12,305 nucleotides of DNA from contig DATEVB010000035.1 in assembly GCA_035282865.1 (NCBI GenBank), positions 1 to 12,305 on the forward strand, given 5' to 3'. The notes beneath the pieces were generated by a model that was given only the letters and a program-made list of their open reading frames with translations, made no database searches and was not told the origin of the DNA. Positions 6,419-12,305 of the stretch are shown one piece after another. The translations under genes were made by a program, and so were the position numbers. Each line of letters opens with the position of its first letter. The first letter of the stretch is position 1. The stretch comes from UBA4744 sp035282865 (lineage in GTDB: Bacteria > Actinomycetota > Acidimicrobiia > Spongiisociales > UBA4744).

Positions 6419-7498
6419 GTGCGCCTCTTGAACCATCCCGACCCCGTCGTCCAGCAGGTCCTCGACATCTGGCTCCCCCGCTTCCTGGCCGGCGGCATCG
6501 AGATCGGCGACATCGGCCTCACCGTCCGGGCAATCGGCGGGTGGCGGGATTGGGGACCCTGCTGGATGGAGACGGCCGCCCTCCATGAAGCTCTGGGTGA
6601 GGAGGCGCAGGTCGAGGGAAGGACGGCGAGCGCCACCCAGGCCTTCATGACCGCATCCCGTTGTTACCACCTCGCCTACTTCCTCTCGGTGGACGACCTC
6701 GCCCTCCACCGGCGCGGGCTCGACAAGATGGTCGAGTGCCACGATCGCGTCCTGCCCTACGACCGTCCCGCCGCTGAGAAGGTTCACATCCCGTTCGAAG
6801 GTGGTCACCTCTTGGGACTGTTCAGCCGGCCGGTCGGAATCGAGCGGCCGCCGGTCGCCATCGTCCTACCCGGCCTCGACTCGACCAAGGAGACCCGCCA
6901 CGGGGCACGCGGCAGCCTGCTGAGGCGGGGGATGGCGGTGCTGAGCCTCGACGGACCGGGCCAGGGCGAAATGAGCCTCACCTCGACCATCCGACCCGAC
7001 TACGAGGTTGCCGTGGCCGCAGCCATCGATTGGCTCGCTGGAAGGGACGACGCCGACGCCACCCGGGTCGGTGTGACCGGAAGCAGTCTCGGCGGCTACT
7101 ACGCCGCCCGGGGCGCGGCGTTCGAGCCTCGAGTGAAGGCCACCGTCGTCAACTGTGGTCCGTACGACTGGGGAGAGTGTTTCGACGATCTCCCGGTCGT
7201 GACCAGGGAAGCGTTCCGGCACTACTCCGGATCATCGTCTATGGCCCAGGCCAAAAAGCGAGCGAAAGCGCTCACGCTGCGGGGGGCTTCGATAGCAGGT
7301 CCGCTGTTCGTGATCCAGGGCGACTCGGATCCCCTGATCCCAACGTCGCACGGAGAACGCATCGCCGCTCTCGGGACCGGCGAGGTTGTCTACCATCTCG
7401 TGCGGGAAGGCAATCACGGGGTCAACAATCTCCGCTATCGGGCGATCCCGATGGCCAACGACTGGCTGGCGGCCCGTCTCGGCGGATTGGTTGCCTGA
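6419..7498 (+). CDS. alpha/beta hydrolase with N-terminal cap (FrsA/DHPON-hydrolase-like)
   Basis: A 359-residue serine hydrolase. About 120 residues of mostly helical cap precede the alpha/beta core, which begins near KVHIPFEGGHLLGLFSRP. The triad is visible: Ser223 in GVTGSSLGGYYAA, Asp304 in VIQGDSDPLIP and His333 in REGNHGVNN. The arrangement and length resemble 2,6-dihydroxypseudooxynicotine hydrolase, which splits a C-C bond, and FrsA/DUF1100-type esterases. The start is GTG 6419 because AAAGGAGG (6406-6413) sits five bases upstream; the frame stays open 12 codons further, to 6383, but that part contains the ribosome-binding site. It is likely cotranscribed with the OsmC gene and ends at a hairpin terminator. 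Ester, lactone or C-C hydrolysis cannot be distinguished. Confidence 0.85.
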   Translation: MRLLNHPDPVVQQVLDIWLPRFLAGGIEIGDIGLTVRAIGGWRDWGPCWMETAALHEALGEEAQVEGRTASATQAFMTASRCYHLAYFLSVDDLALHRRGLDKMVECHDRVLPYDRPAAEKVHIPFEGGHLLGLFSRPVGIERPPVAIVLPGLDSTKETRHGARGSLLRRGMAVLSLDGPGQGEMSLTSTIRPDYEVAVAAAIDWLAGRDDADATRVGVTGSSLGGYYAARGAAFEPRVKATVVNCGPYDWGECFDDLPVVTREAFRHYSGSSSMAQAKKRAKALTLRGASIAGPLFVIQGDSDPLIPTSHGERIAALGTGEVVYHLVREGNHGVNNLRYRAIPMANDWLAARLGGLVA

Positions 7499-7505
7499 CG
7501 AGAAC

Positions 7506-7537
7506 AAACGGGGGCCTGCACCGCAAGCCCCCGTTTT
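7506..7537. terminator. bidirectional hairpin terminator
   Basis: AAACGGGGGC (7506-7515) pairs perfectly with GCCCCCGTTT (7527-7536) around an 11-base loop and is followed by a short T-run on the plus strand, with matching A's before it for the minus strand. It lies between the convergent ends of the alpha/beta hydrolase and the binding-protein gene, so it can serve both. Confidence 0.85.
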
Positions 7538-7549
7538 CTCGCGCTCAGA

Positions 7550-8686
7550 TCACAGACTGGCGGGACGCCTCGGGATGCCAAGGATGTCCTGAGCCTCCCA
7601 CAGCGCCGTGAAGTCGAAGTGCTTCTTCCAGTCGATGCCTTCCGGAATATCACCGGTAATGGCTAGCTCGTCCAGGAACGGCTGCATTGTATCGAGTTCG
7701 AATCCGCCATCTTCACTGATCTGATCCAGCTCGACCTGGTACAGCTCGACAAACTCCGGCGGGATCTCGTACCCGAGATCGATCATGAGCTGGTAGGCCT
7801 GGTCCTTGTTGGCCGGATCGAACATGAATTGGCGGGCCCGCAAGTCGGCGACCACCCATGCCAGCACGGTGTCGTAGTTTTCCTCGATCCAACCCGCCAT
7901 GGCGCCGAATCCTTCTTGGGGAGCGGGCTCTACCTCCGCGTACAGGAACTTCCCGCCCGCCTCTTCAATGGCGAATCGGTGGCGTGGGAACAGGCTGGCT
8001 CCGTCGACGGTGCCGGCCAGGACCGCTTGGAGACGACCGTCGGAACCGCCCGAGGTGGGGACAAACTGCACGTCCGTCTCAGGGTCAAGGCCGAGGGCCG
8101 TAACGATCTTCTTCTGGACGAAGGTGTTGCGACCCTCGAGTTGCCCGCCGGTGATGGTGCCGCCTATCAGGTCTTCGGCGGTTTCGATACCAGCGCGCAC
8201 GCCCAAGATCTGCCACTCGTTGATGCGGTACATGCTGATGATCTTGATCGGCTCGCCGCTCGCCTCGGCCGAGCCGAGGAAAACGTTGGTGTCGCCGTGG
8301 GTAATGTCGATGCTGCCACCGATCAGACCCGCGATGTACTCGTCCGTCAACAGCCGCTCCAGGTCCTCGATCCCGTACTCCTCCAGATAACCGAGAGCCT
8401 GGGCGAGGCTATAGCTCCACTGGGCGGCATAGTTCGGGTTGAAGTCCCCCATCACCACCTTGTTCAAGTTGGCGACGATCTTGTCGATCACGGTCGTAGT
8501 GGTCCCGAGGGTCGTCCCCGTCCCGGCCGTCGTCGTCGTCGCCGCCGTGGTCGTAGTCGTCTCGGATCCGACGCCGCAGGCGGCCAGGATGGTGCCGAGC
8601 AATCCCACACCACCTATCTTGAGGAACTTCCTCCTGTCCACCCACATACCACTCTCGGTCCGCTGCATGTCCTCCCGTCCGATCAT
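7550..8686 (-). CDS. ABC transporter substrate-binding lipoprotein (NMT1/SsuA-like)
   Basis: A 378-residue extracytoplasmic binding protein of the nitrate/sulfonate/taurine (NMT1/SsuA-like) type. The N-terminus carries the Tat-like motif DRRKFLK (17-23), a hydrophobic stretch and a lipobox LAAC with Cys37, so it is probably Tat-exported and lipid-anchored. A low-complexity threonine-rich linker follows at about 43-65. The mature part has features of the fold, including SIDITHGDTNVFLGSAEASG, ISMYRINEWQILGVRAGI, DLIGGTITGG and RLQAVLAGTVDGAS. ATG 8686 is preceded by AGGAGGAGAGCGG; Met7 is an alternative start with GGGAGG close by. It is the last gene of the importer operon, 70 bases after the permease gene. 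The ligand could be a sulfonate, another small anion or an unrelated compound. Confidence 0.88.
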   Translation of the reverse strand: MIGREDMQRTESGMWVDRRKFLKIGGVGLLGTILAACGVGSETTTTTAATTTTAGTGTTLGTTTTVIDKIVANLNKVVMGDFNPNYAAQWSYSLAQALGYLEEYGIEDLERLLTDEYIAGLIGGSIDITHGDTNVFLGSAEASGEPIKIISMYRINEWQILGVRAGIETAEDLIGGTITGGQLEGRNTFVQKKIVTALGLDPETDVQFVPTSGGSDGRLQAVLAGTVDGASLFPRHRFAIEEAGGKFLYAEVEPAPQEGFGAMAGWIEENYDTVLAWVVADLRARQFMFDPANKDQAYQLMIDLGYEIPPEFVELYQVELDQISEDGGFELDTMQPFLDELAITGDIPEGIDWKKHFDFTALWEAQDILGIPRRPASL

Positions 8687-8756
8687 CCGCTCTCCTCCTC
8701 TTGTCTCGGGCCTCTTCTCGAGGCTTCTCCGCGTCTGCGACGCAGAACCGTCGATT

Positions 8757-9635
8757 TCACAGCGTCTCCAGGCGCCGCCACGGAGCCACCTTCGCTTCCA
8801 GCCACCTGGTGAACTGGATGAGCGAGAGTGACACCACCACCAGCAGGAATAAGACCGCGTACAGCAGGGGGGAGTTGAAGGTGTCGGCCGATCTCGAGAT
8901 CAGGTAACCGAGACCCTTCGAGCCGCCGAAGATCTCGGCGATGATCACACCGACCAGTCCCCGGCCGATGCCCTGCTGGATGCCGGAGATGATGAAGGGA
9001 AGTGTGAAGGGGAATACGACTTTCGTATAGAGCTGCGTTCGGCCGGCGCCGAACACCTTGGCGGCGGAAAGGAGCGACTTGTCGGTGGTCTTCACCCCCG
9101 CCCAGGAGTTGATCATGATCGGGAACACCGCCGACAGCACGATGATGGTGACCTGCATCTTCCTCGTGAAGCCCAGGAAGAGGATGAACAGGGGGACCAG
9201 GGCGATGCGAGGCATGGACGAGATCGCCCACACATAGGGGCTCAGCAGGCTGTCAACGTACCGGTTGGCGCCCATCAGCAGACCGAAAGGGACCCCGATG
9301 GCGATGGCGATCACTACTCCCATGCCGAGATTGGAGAGGCTGTAGAAGAGGTGGTCACGGATGCTCCCGGAGATGACCGCTCCCGGCGGCATCGTGGTCG
9401 TCAATCCGTCCCACAGCGCGGTGAACATGTTCGAGGCCCTCGGAAGGAACAGCTTGTTGACGATCTCCGCCCTGGCAAACAACTCCCAGACCACGAAGAA
9501 GGTGCTGAGGTTGAGGATGGTGACCGCCCAGGGACCGTACCGCCGCCATATGGTCCGGACGTTGGTCTCGGCCGCAACGAGGCGCGGAGTCTCAGTTCCC
9601 ACGTCCTTTGCGACGGATCGGTCCGTGATGCTCAC
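8757..9635 (-). CDS. ABC transporter permease (SsuC/TauC-like)
   Basis: A 292-residue inner-membrane permease of the nitrate/sulfonate/bicarbonate importer group. About six hydrophobic helices are visible at roughly 35-55, 100-122, 133-155, 160-178, 213-235 and 257-277. The EAA-type coupling loop is about 190-211 (SAAKVFGAGRTQLYTKVVFP). The short cytoplasmic N-terminus is polar. The start is GTG 9635, whose GTGA overlaps the ATPase stop, with GAGAGGGG upstream. The frame stays open to 9686, but that part overlaps the ATPase gene. It would form a homodimer with two ATPase subunits. Confidence 0.9.
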   Translation of the reverse strand: MSITDRSVAKDVGTETPRLVAAETNVRTIWRRYGPWAVTILNLSTFFVVWELFARAEIVNKLFLPRASNMFTALWDGLTTTMPPGAVISGSIRDHLFYSLSNLGMGVVIAIAIGVPFGLLMGANRYVDSLLSPYVWAISSMPRIALVPLFILFLGFTRKMQVTIIVLSAVFPIMINSWAGVKTTDKSLLSAAKVFGAGRTQLYTKVVFPFTLPFIISGIQQGIGRGLVGVIIAEIFGGSKGLGYLISRSADTFNSPLLYAVLFLLVVVSLSLIQFTRWLEAKVAPWRRLETL

Positions 9636-10486
9636 AGCGTGTCCCCTCTCGAGGTGCGCAGCGCTTCGTCCTTGACCAGCTCCCACACATGCTCCCGAAG
9701 TGCGGAGAACTCAGGGATGGCCTTGACATCGGAGGCAAACCTCGGCCGGGGGAGGTTGACGGGAACGATCTCCTTGATACGGCCGGGGCGGTACGAGATG
9801 ACCACCACCCGGTCGCCCAGCGCGATGGCTTCGTCGATCGAGTGGGTGATGAATACCACCGTCTGACCCGTCGCAGCGACGATCCGTTCCATCTCGGCTT
9901 GCATCGCCTCTCTGGTCATCGCGTCGATGGCCGCAAACGGCTCATCGGCGAGGAGTATGTCCGGCTCGGACACCAGCGCCCGGGCGATTCCGACTCGCTG
10001 CCGCATGCCGCCGGATAGCTCGTAGGGATAGGAATGCTCGAAACCATCGAGATCAACGAGTTTGATGTAGTGAGCGATGCGGGCGTCGATCTCCTCCTTG
10101 GCCAACCCGCCGCCGCCCTGCAGCTCGAAGGGGAACCTGACATTCTTCTCCACCGTTCTCCAGGGCATCAGGGCGTAGTCCTGGAACACCATGGCTCGAT
10201 CGGGCCCGGGACCGGTGACCTCTTTCCCGTTCACGGCAACGGAGCCCTCCCACGGCTTGACAATGCCCGAGACAGCGTTGATGAAGGTCGTCTTGCCACA
10301 CCCCGACGGCCCGACCAGGACCACGAACTCGCCTCGGTCAATCGTCAGGTTGATTCCGGTCAGGGCGGTGAGACGCTGGCGTTCCCGCGCCAATTCGTAG
10401 CCGACAGTCAGGTTCTCGGCGACGATCACGGGATCCCCGTCCCGGGTTTCGTCTTGGCGAATCTTCCGGCTGTTCGTAGATAACAC
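9632..10486 (-). CDS. ABC transporter ATP-binding protein (SsuB/TauB-like)
   Basis: A 284-residue ATPase of the nitrate/sulfonate/taurine importer group. All motifs are intact: Walker A GPSGCGKTT (59-67), Q-loop Gln102 in MVFQDYALMPWRTV, signature LSGGMRQ (157-163), Walker B ILLADEP (177-183) and the switch His215 in VFITHSIDEA. DYALMPW after the Q-loop and DEPFAAIDAMTR are typical of the SsuB/TauB branch. I chose GTG 10486 because AGGAA lies about five bases upstream; a TTG at 10501 is possible. It is the first gene of the importer operon, with its promoter and operator about 80-120 bases upstream. Confidence 0.92.
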   Translation of the reverse strand: MLSTNSRKIRQDETRDGDPVIVAENLTVGYELARERQRLTALTGINLTIDRGEFVVLVGPSGCGKTTFINAVSGIVKPWEGSVAVNGKEVTGPGPDRAMVFQDYALMPWRTVEKNVRFPFELQGGGGLAKEEIDARIAHYIKLVDLDGFEHSYPYELSGGMRQRVGIARALVSEPDILLADEPFAAIDAMTREAMQAEMERIVAATGQTVVFITHSIDEAIALGDRVVVISYRPGRIKEIVPVNLPRPRFASDVKAIPEFSALREHVWELVKDEALRTSRGDTL

Positions 10487-10565
10487 GCAGATTCCTCGCA
10501 AACTGCCGAACCGCGGCTCTCAACCTCGGTTCAGCTGCCCCGACGGTTTCGGCCACAACTCAACG

Positions 10566-10577
10566 GCAATCGATTGC
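10566..10577. promoter_or_regulatory. LacI-type palindromic operator, site 2
   Basis: GCAATCGATTGC is a perfect 12-bp palindrome centred on CG. Its inner ten bases are identical to site 1 upstream of the catabolic operon. It begins two bases after the -10 box, covering the expected transcription start, a typical place for a repressor. No LacI-family gene is present in the window. Confidence 0.7.
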
Positions 10578-10579
10578 TG

Positions 10580-10608
10580 ACTATATAAGTGAGCGAGGGG
10601 GGCGTCAA
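10580..10608 (-). promoter_or_regulatory. sigma70-type promoter of the ABC importer operon
   Basis: On the minus strand TTGACG (-35, 10603-10608) is followed by exactly 17 bases and TATAGT (-10, 10580-10585). Both boxes are near consensus and the spacing is ideal. Transcription should start near 10573, inside the palindromic operator, and run about 90 bases to the ATPase start. Confidence 0.75.
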
Positions 10609-10761
10609 CCGAAACCGGGAACCAGTCGCAAATCGACGTATCCATAATCGGGACGATCCGGCACCGTCTGCTGATTTGTATCACCCGTTTGCGCTCGTCT
10701 TCTCGCGGCGTGCGGTCGGCTCACTGTGAAGCCCCGGGGTCGTGCTGGGAACTTTTTGAGA

Positions 10762-10781
10762 CTGCGCGGTGAGGTGGGGAG
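10762..10781 (+). repeat. left inverted repeat of the IS
   Basis: CTGCGCGGTGAGGTGGGGAG matches the reverse complement of the right end, CTGCGCGGTGACTTGGGAG. The first 11 bases are identical and most of the rest matches with one gap. Confidence 0.55.
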
Positions 10782-10811
10782 CCTGCTGCTGATGTGAATA
10801 CCGGGCTAGTG

Positions 10812-10870
10812 ATCAGAGCCCCTCGATACTCGGTGATGACCAAATCTCCGAGCAAGGAAGGGGCTCTGAT
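10812..10870 (+). promoter_or_regulatory. inverted repeat enclosing the transposase start
   Basis: ATCAGAGCCCC (10812-10822) is the perfect reverse complement of GGGGCTCTGAT (10860-10870), which contains part of the purine-rich ribosome-binding region and the first two bases of the ATG. A second stem, CTCGG (10829-10833) with CCGAG (10848-10852), nests inside. Folded as RNA it would hide the translation start. Confidence 0.55.
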
Positions 10871-12098
10871 GAGTCCGGATGCTATGACCGTGCGCCTGCA
10901 CCTGCGACGGATCCGTGTGATCGTCGTATTGGTGGATCTGATCGAACGTCTGGTGGTAGAGGTCTGTGACACCCGCCGGCTGGTCCGCTGCCCGCATTGC
11001 GGGTTTCGTACCGGCCGGGTGCATGATCGCCGTCGAGTCAAGGTCCACGACCTCCCTGCGCAGGGTCGACCCACCAGGTTGGAGTGGCTGCGACGGCGTT
11101 TCGACTGTGAGAACTGCGAGGAGCGGTTCTCAGAGTCCCATCCCGAGATCATCTTGGGTCGCCGCACCCACGTCACCAGGCGGCTGGCCCGCCAGCTGGT
11201 TCGTGACGTGGGGGCCATGTCGATCCGCGAGGTGTCCCGCCGCCATGGGCTGCCGTGGCATTTCATCATGAGCCTTGTGGCGGACTGGTCGTATCTAGTG
11301 GGCCGGCACCGTCGCCGACGCCGCTGCCGAGTCCTGCTCGTCGATGAGACCAGCCTCCGTAGAGGTCACCGGTATGTGACGGTGTTGATCAACGGTGACA
11401 CCGGTGAAACCCTCGGCATCGTCAAACACCGGGACGCCAAAGCCCTCGGAGGGTTCCTGCAATCCCAAGGCCACCGCTGGCTCAGAGGCGTCCGCGTGGT
11501 CGTCTCCGACGGGTCCAAGTCCTACCGGTCAGCGATCCATCAGCATCTGGGTCATGCCACCCACGTCCTCGACCGGTTTCACGTCGCCCGCTGGTTCGCC
11601 GCCGCCATGATCGAGGTCCGCCGCCGCATCCAACGCATCGGCCCACCCGGATCCCGGCCGGCGTTCGAACCCGACATCTTCCGATCCCGCTACCTGCAAC
11701 TGACCCGGGCAGACCACCTCACCGACGACCAAGTCGTCAAACTGGGTGAGATACTCTCAGGCCGTCCCCAGCTCGAAGCCGCCTGGCGGATGCTTCAACA
11801 CCTCTACGGCATCCACGTCGCCGCCAACGACGAGGAGGCCAATCAGGCGCTAGCCGCCTTCATCGACACCTACCAGGATCATCCGCTTCTGGAGTTCGAA
11901 CGGCTCACCCAGACGCTGCTCGAGTGGGGAGACGAGATCTTCGCCTTCCACCAGACCGATCGGGTCTCCAACGGTCGCATCGAGGGCACCAACAACAAGC
12001 TCGGGGTCCTCAAACGCAGCGCCTACGGATTCGTCAACGTCGACAACTTCGCCGCCAGAGCCCTCCTCCTCACCCCCGGCATGGCAACATCACCATGA
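10869..12098 (+). CDS. ISL3-family transposase
   Basis: A 409-residue DDE transposase. An N-terminal zinc ribbon has Cys41, Cys44, Cys80 and Cys83 (RCPHCG and CENC), followed by a helix-turn-helix region (about 100-140, SIREVSRRHGLPWHFIM). Catalytic residues are Asp159 in LLVDETSL, Asp214 in VVSDGSKSY and Glu372 in NGRIEGTNNKLGVLKRSAYG, in the order and spacing of the ISL3 family. No frameshift or internal stop is seen. ATG 10869 has AAGGAAGGGG upstream; the frame stays open to 10794, but that lies in the structured leader. It mobilises its own element and has no link to the catabolic genes beyond position. Confidence 0.92.
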   Translation: MSPDAMTVRLHLRRIRVIVVLVDLIERLVVEVCDTRRLVRCPHCGFRTGRVHDRRRVKVHDLPAQGRPTRLEWLRRRFDCENCEERFSESHPEIILGRRTHVTRRLARQLVRDVGAMSIREVSRRHGLPWHFIMSLVADWSYLVGRHRRRRRCRVLLVDETSLRRGHRYVTVLINGDTGETLGIVKHRDAKALGGFLQSQGHRWLRGVRVVVSDGSKSYRSAIHQHLGHATHVLDRFHVARWFAAAMIEVRRRIQRIGPPGSRPAFEPDIFRSRYLQLTRADHLTDDQVVKLGEILSGRPQLEAAWRMLQHLYGIHVAANDEEANQALAAFIDTYQDHPLLEFERLTQTLLEWGDEIFAFHQTDRVSNGRIEGTNNKLGVLKRSAYGFVNVDNFAARALLLTPGMATSP

Positions 12099-12117
12099 CC
12101 GAGCATCAAGGGGAACA

Positions 12118-12136
12118 CTCCCAAGTCACCGCGCAG
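12118..12136 (-). repeat. right inverted repeat of the IS
   Basis: The reverse complement of this stretch, CTGCGCGGTGACTTGGGAG, matches the left end at 10762, with 11 identical leading bases. Confidence 0.55.
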
Positions 12137-12184
12137 AACCGACTCAACAGAACCAACGCCGAGCATACGGGCGTACGGCCGGTG

Positions 12185-12216
12185 CCACCCAAGACCGGAA
12201 GGGGGATACTGGGTGG
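12185..12216 (+). repeat. inverted repeat right of the IS
   Basis: CCACCCA (12185-12191) and TGGGTGG (12210-12216) form a 7-bp stem around 18 bases. Immediately after it GTGAT (12217-12221) and ATCAC (12237-12241) form another short inverted repeat. They may belong to the end of a second mobile element or to a terminator; I cannot tell. Confidence 0.3.
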
Positions 12217-12269
12217 GTGATCCTGAACCTTGGATTATCACTGTGTGTGGCCGGTTGGAGGTCAGGGTC

Positions 12270-12305
12270 ATGGCTCGAGGTCCCGGGAAGGGTTTGACTC
12301 TTGAA
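12270..12305 (+). CDS. possible start of another gene, perhaps a transposase (partial)
   Basis: ATG 12270 is preceded by GGAGG at about nine bases and opens a frame, MARGPGKGLTLE, that runs to the window edge. This resembles the N-termini of some transposases and helix-turn-helix proteins, for example IS30-like openings, but 12 codons are too few to decide. Confidence 0.35.
   Translation, partial: MARGPGKGLTLE

Larger units (their letters stand above)
10487..10868. other. intergenic region between importer and transposase
   Basis: This 382-base stretch has no gene I can support. Its left part is the importer's leader, operator and promoter (to 10608). From about 10609 to 10761 I see no recognisable element. 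From about 10762 it is the left end and leader of the insertion sequence. If the insertion displaced something, such as a divergent regulator gene, no recognisable remnant is left here. Confidence 0.6.
10762..12136 (+). mobile_element. ISL3-family insertion sequence
   Basis: An element of about 1.4 kb with one ISL3-type transposase gene, bounded by imperfect inverted repeats (10762-10781 and 12118-12136). The repeats lie about 107 bases before the transposase ATG and about 38 bases after its end, which suits a compact IS. The outer tips are uncertain by up to about 15 bases on each side, and I could not identify the 8-bp target duplication that ISL3 elements usually make. The transposase is full length, so the element could be active or recently so. 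Confidence 0.7.

Noticed and set aside
7021..7036. Third ATCGATTG-containing site as a possible operator
   Set aside because: It reads CCATCGATTGG, lacks the CAATCGATTG core, and lies inside the hydrolase coding sequence.
8480..8565. Repetitive GTCGTC/GGTCGT-like tract that might be a tandem repeat
   Set aside because: It encodes the threonine-rich linker of the lipoprotein; the repetition follows from the amino-acid composition.
8710..8743. Small hairpins between permease and binding-protein genes
   Set aside because: The stems are only five base pairs with no T-run; weak evidence for a terminator inside an importer operon.
7829..8812. Long plus-strand open frame (327 codons)
   Set aside because: It is antisense to the binding-protein gene; the arginine-rich low-complexity part mirrors the threonine linker. 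No family features or ribosome-binding site.
1..12305. CRISPR array, tRNA or rRNA genes
   Set aside because: No regularly spaced direct repeats, cloverleaf sequences or rRNA-like stretches were seen on either strand.

Overview
This looks like a chromosomal segment from a high-GC actinobacterium. The solute-binding lipoprotein has a long threonine-rich linker right after its lipobox cysteine, a style I associate with Acidimicrobiia and relatives. That placement is an inference; there is no rRNA or other marker gene in the window.

Layout. Positions 1-4655 (minus strand) hold a tightly packed catabolic operon. In transcription order it encodes a D-2-hydroxyacid dehydrogenase, a creatininase-family amidohydrolase/lactonase, a cupin, a Gfo/Idh/MocA oxidoreductase, and the small (SAF) and large subunits of a split UxaA-family dehydratase/lyase. 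The large subunit runs off the left edge, probably only a few residues short of its end. Three of the five junctions are 4-base or longer stop/start overlaps. A zinc-dependent medium-chain dehydrogenase (4767-5804, minus) lies just upstream. A divergent plus-strand pair follows: an OsmC-like protein (5950-6348) and an alpha/beta hydrolase with a long N-terminal cap (6419-7498), closed by a hairpin terminator. Positions 7550-10486 (minus) hold an ABC importer of the nitrate/sulfonate/taurine type in the order ATPase, permease, Tat-type lipoprotein binding protein. The right end is mobile DNA: an ISL3-type insertion sequence (about 10762-12136) and, at the very edge, the first 12 codons of a possible further gene.

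How the parts fit. The main observation is a shared palindrome, CAATCGATTG, found at only two places. One is in front of the dehydrogenase-led operon (4688-4699). The other lies just downstream of the -10 box of a near-consensus promoter for the ABC importer (10566-10577). It has the CG-centred form of LacI-family operators, so uptake and catabolism are probably one regulon with the regulator encoded elsewhere. The set suggests oxidation, hydrolysis or ring opening, and beta-elimination of a small hydroxy acid or sugar acid. Because the importer is SsuABC-like and the split UxaA pair plus a D-2-hydroxyacid dehydrogenase recall sulfolactate degradation (SuyAB with SlcC), an organosulfonate substrate is an alternative. 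The sequence alone cannot decide. I see no tRNA, rRNA or CRISPR array.
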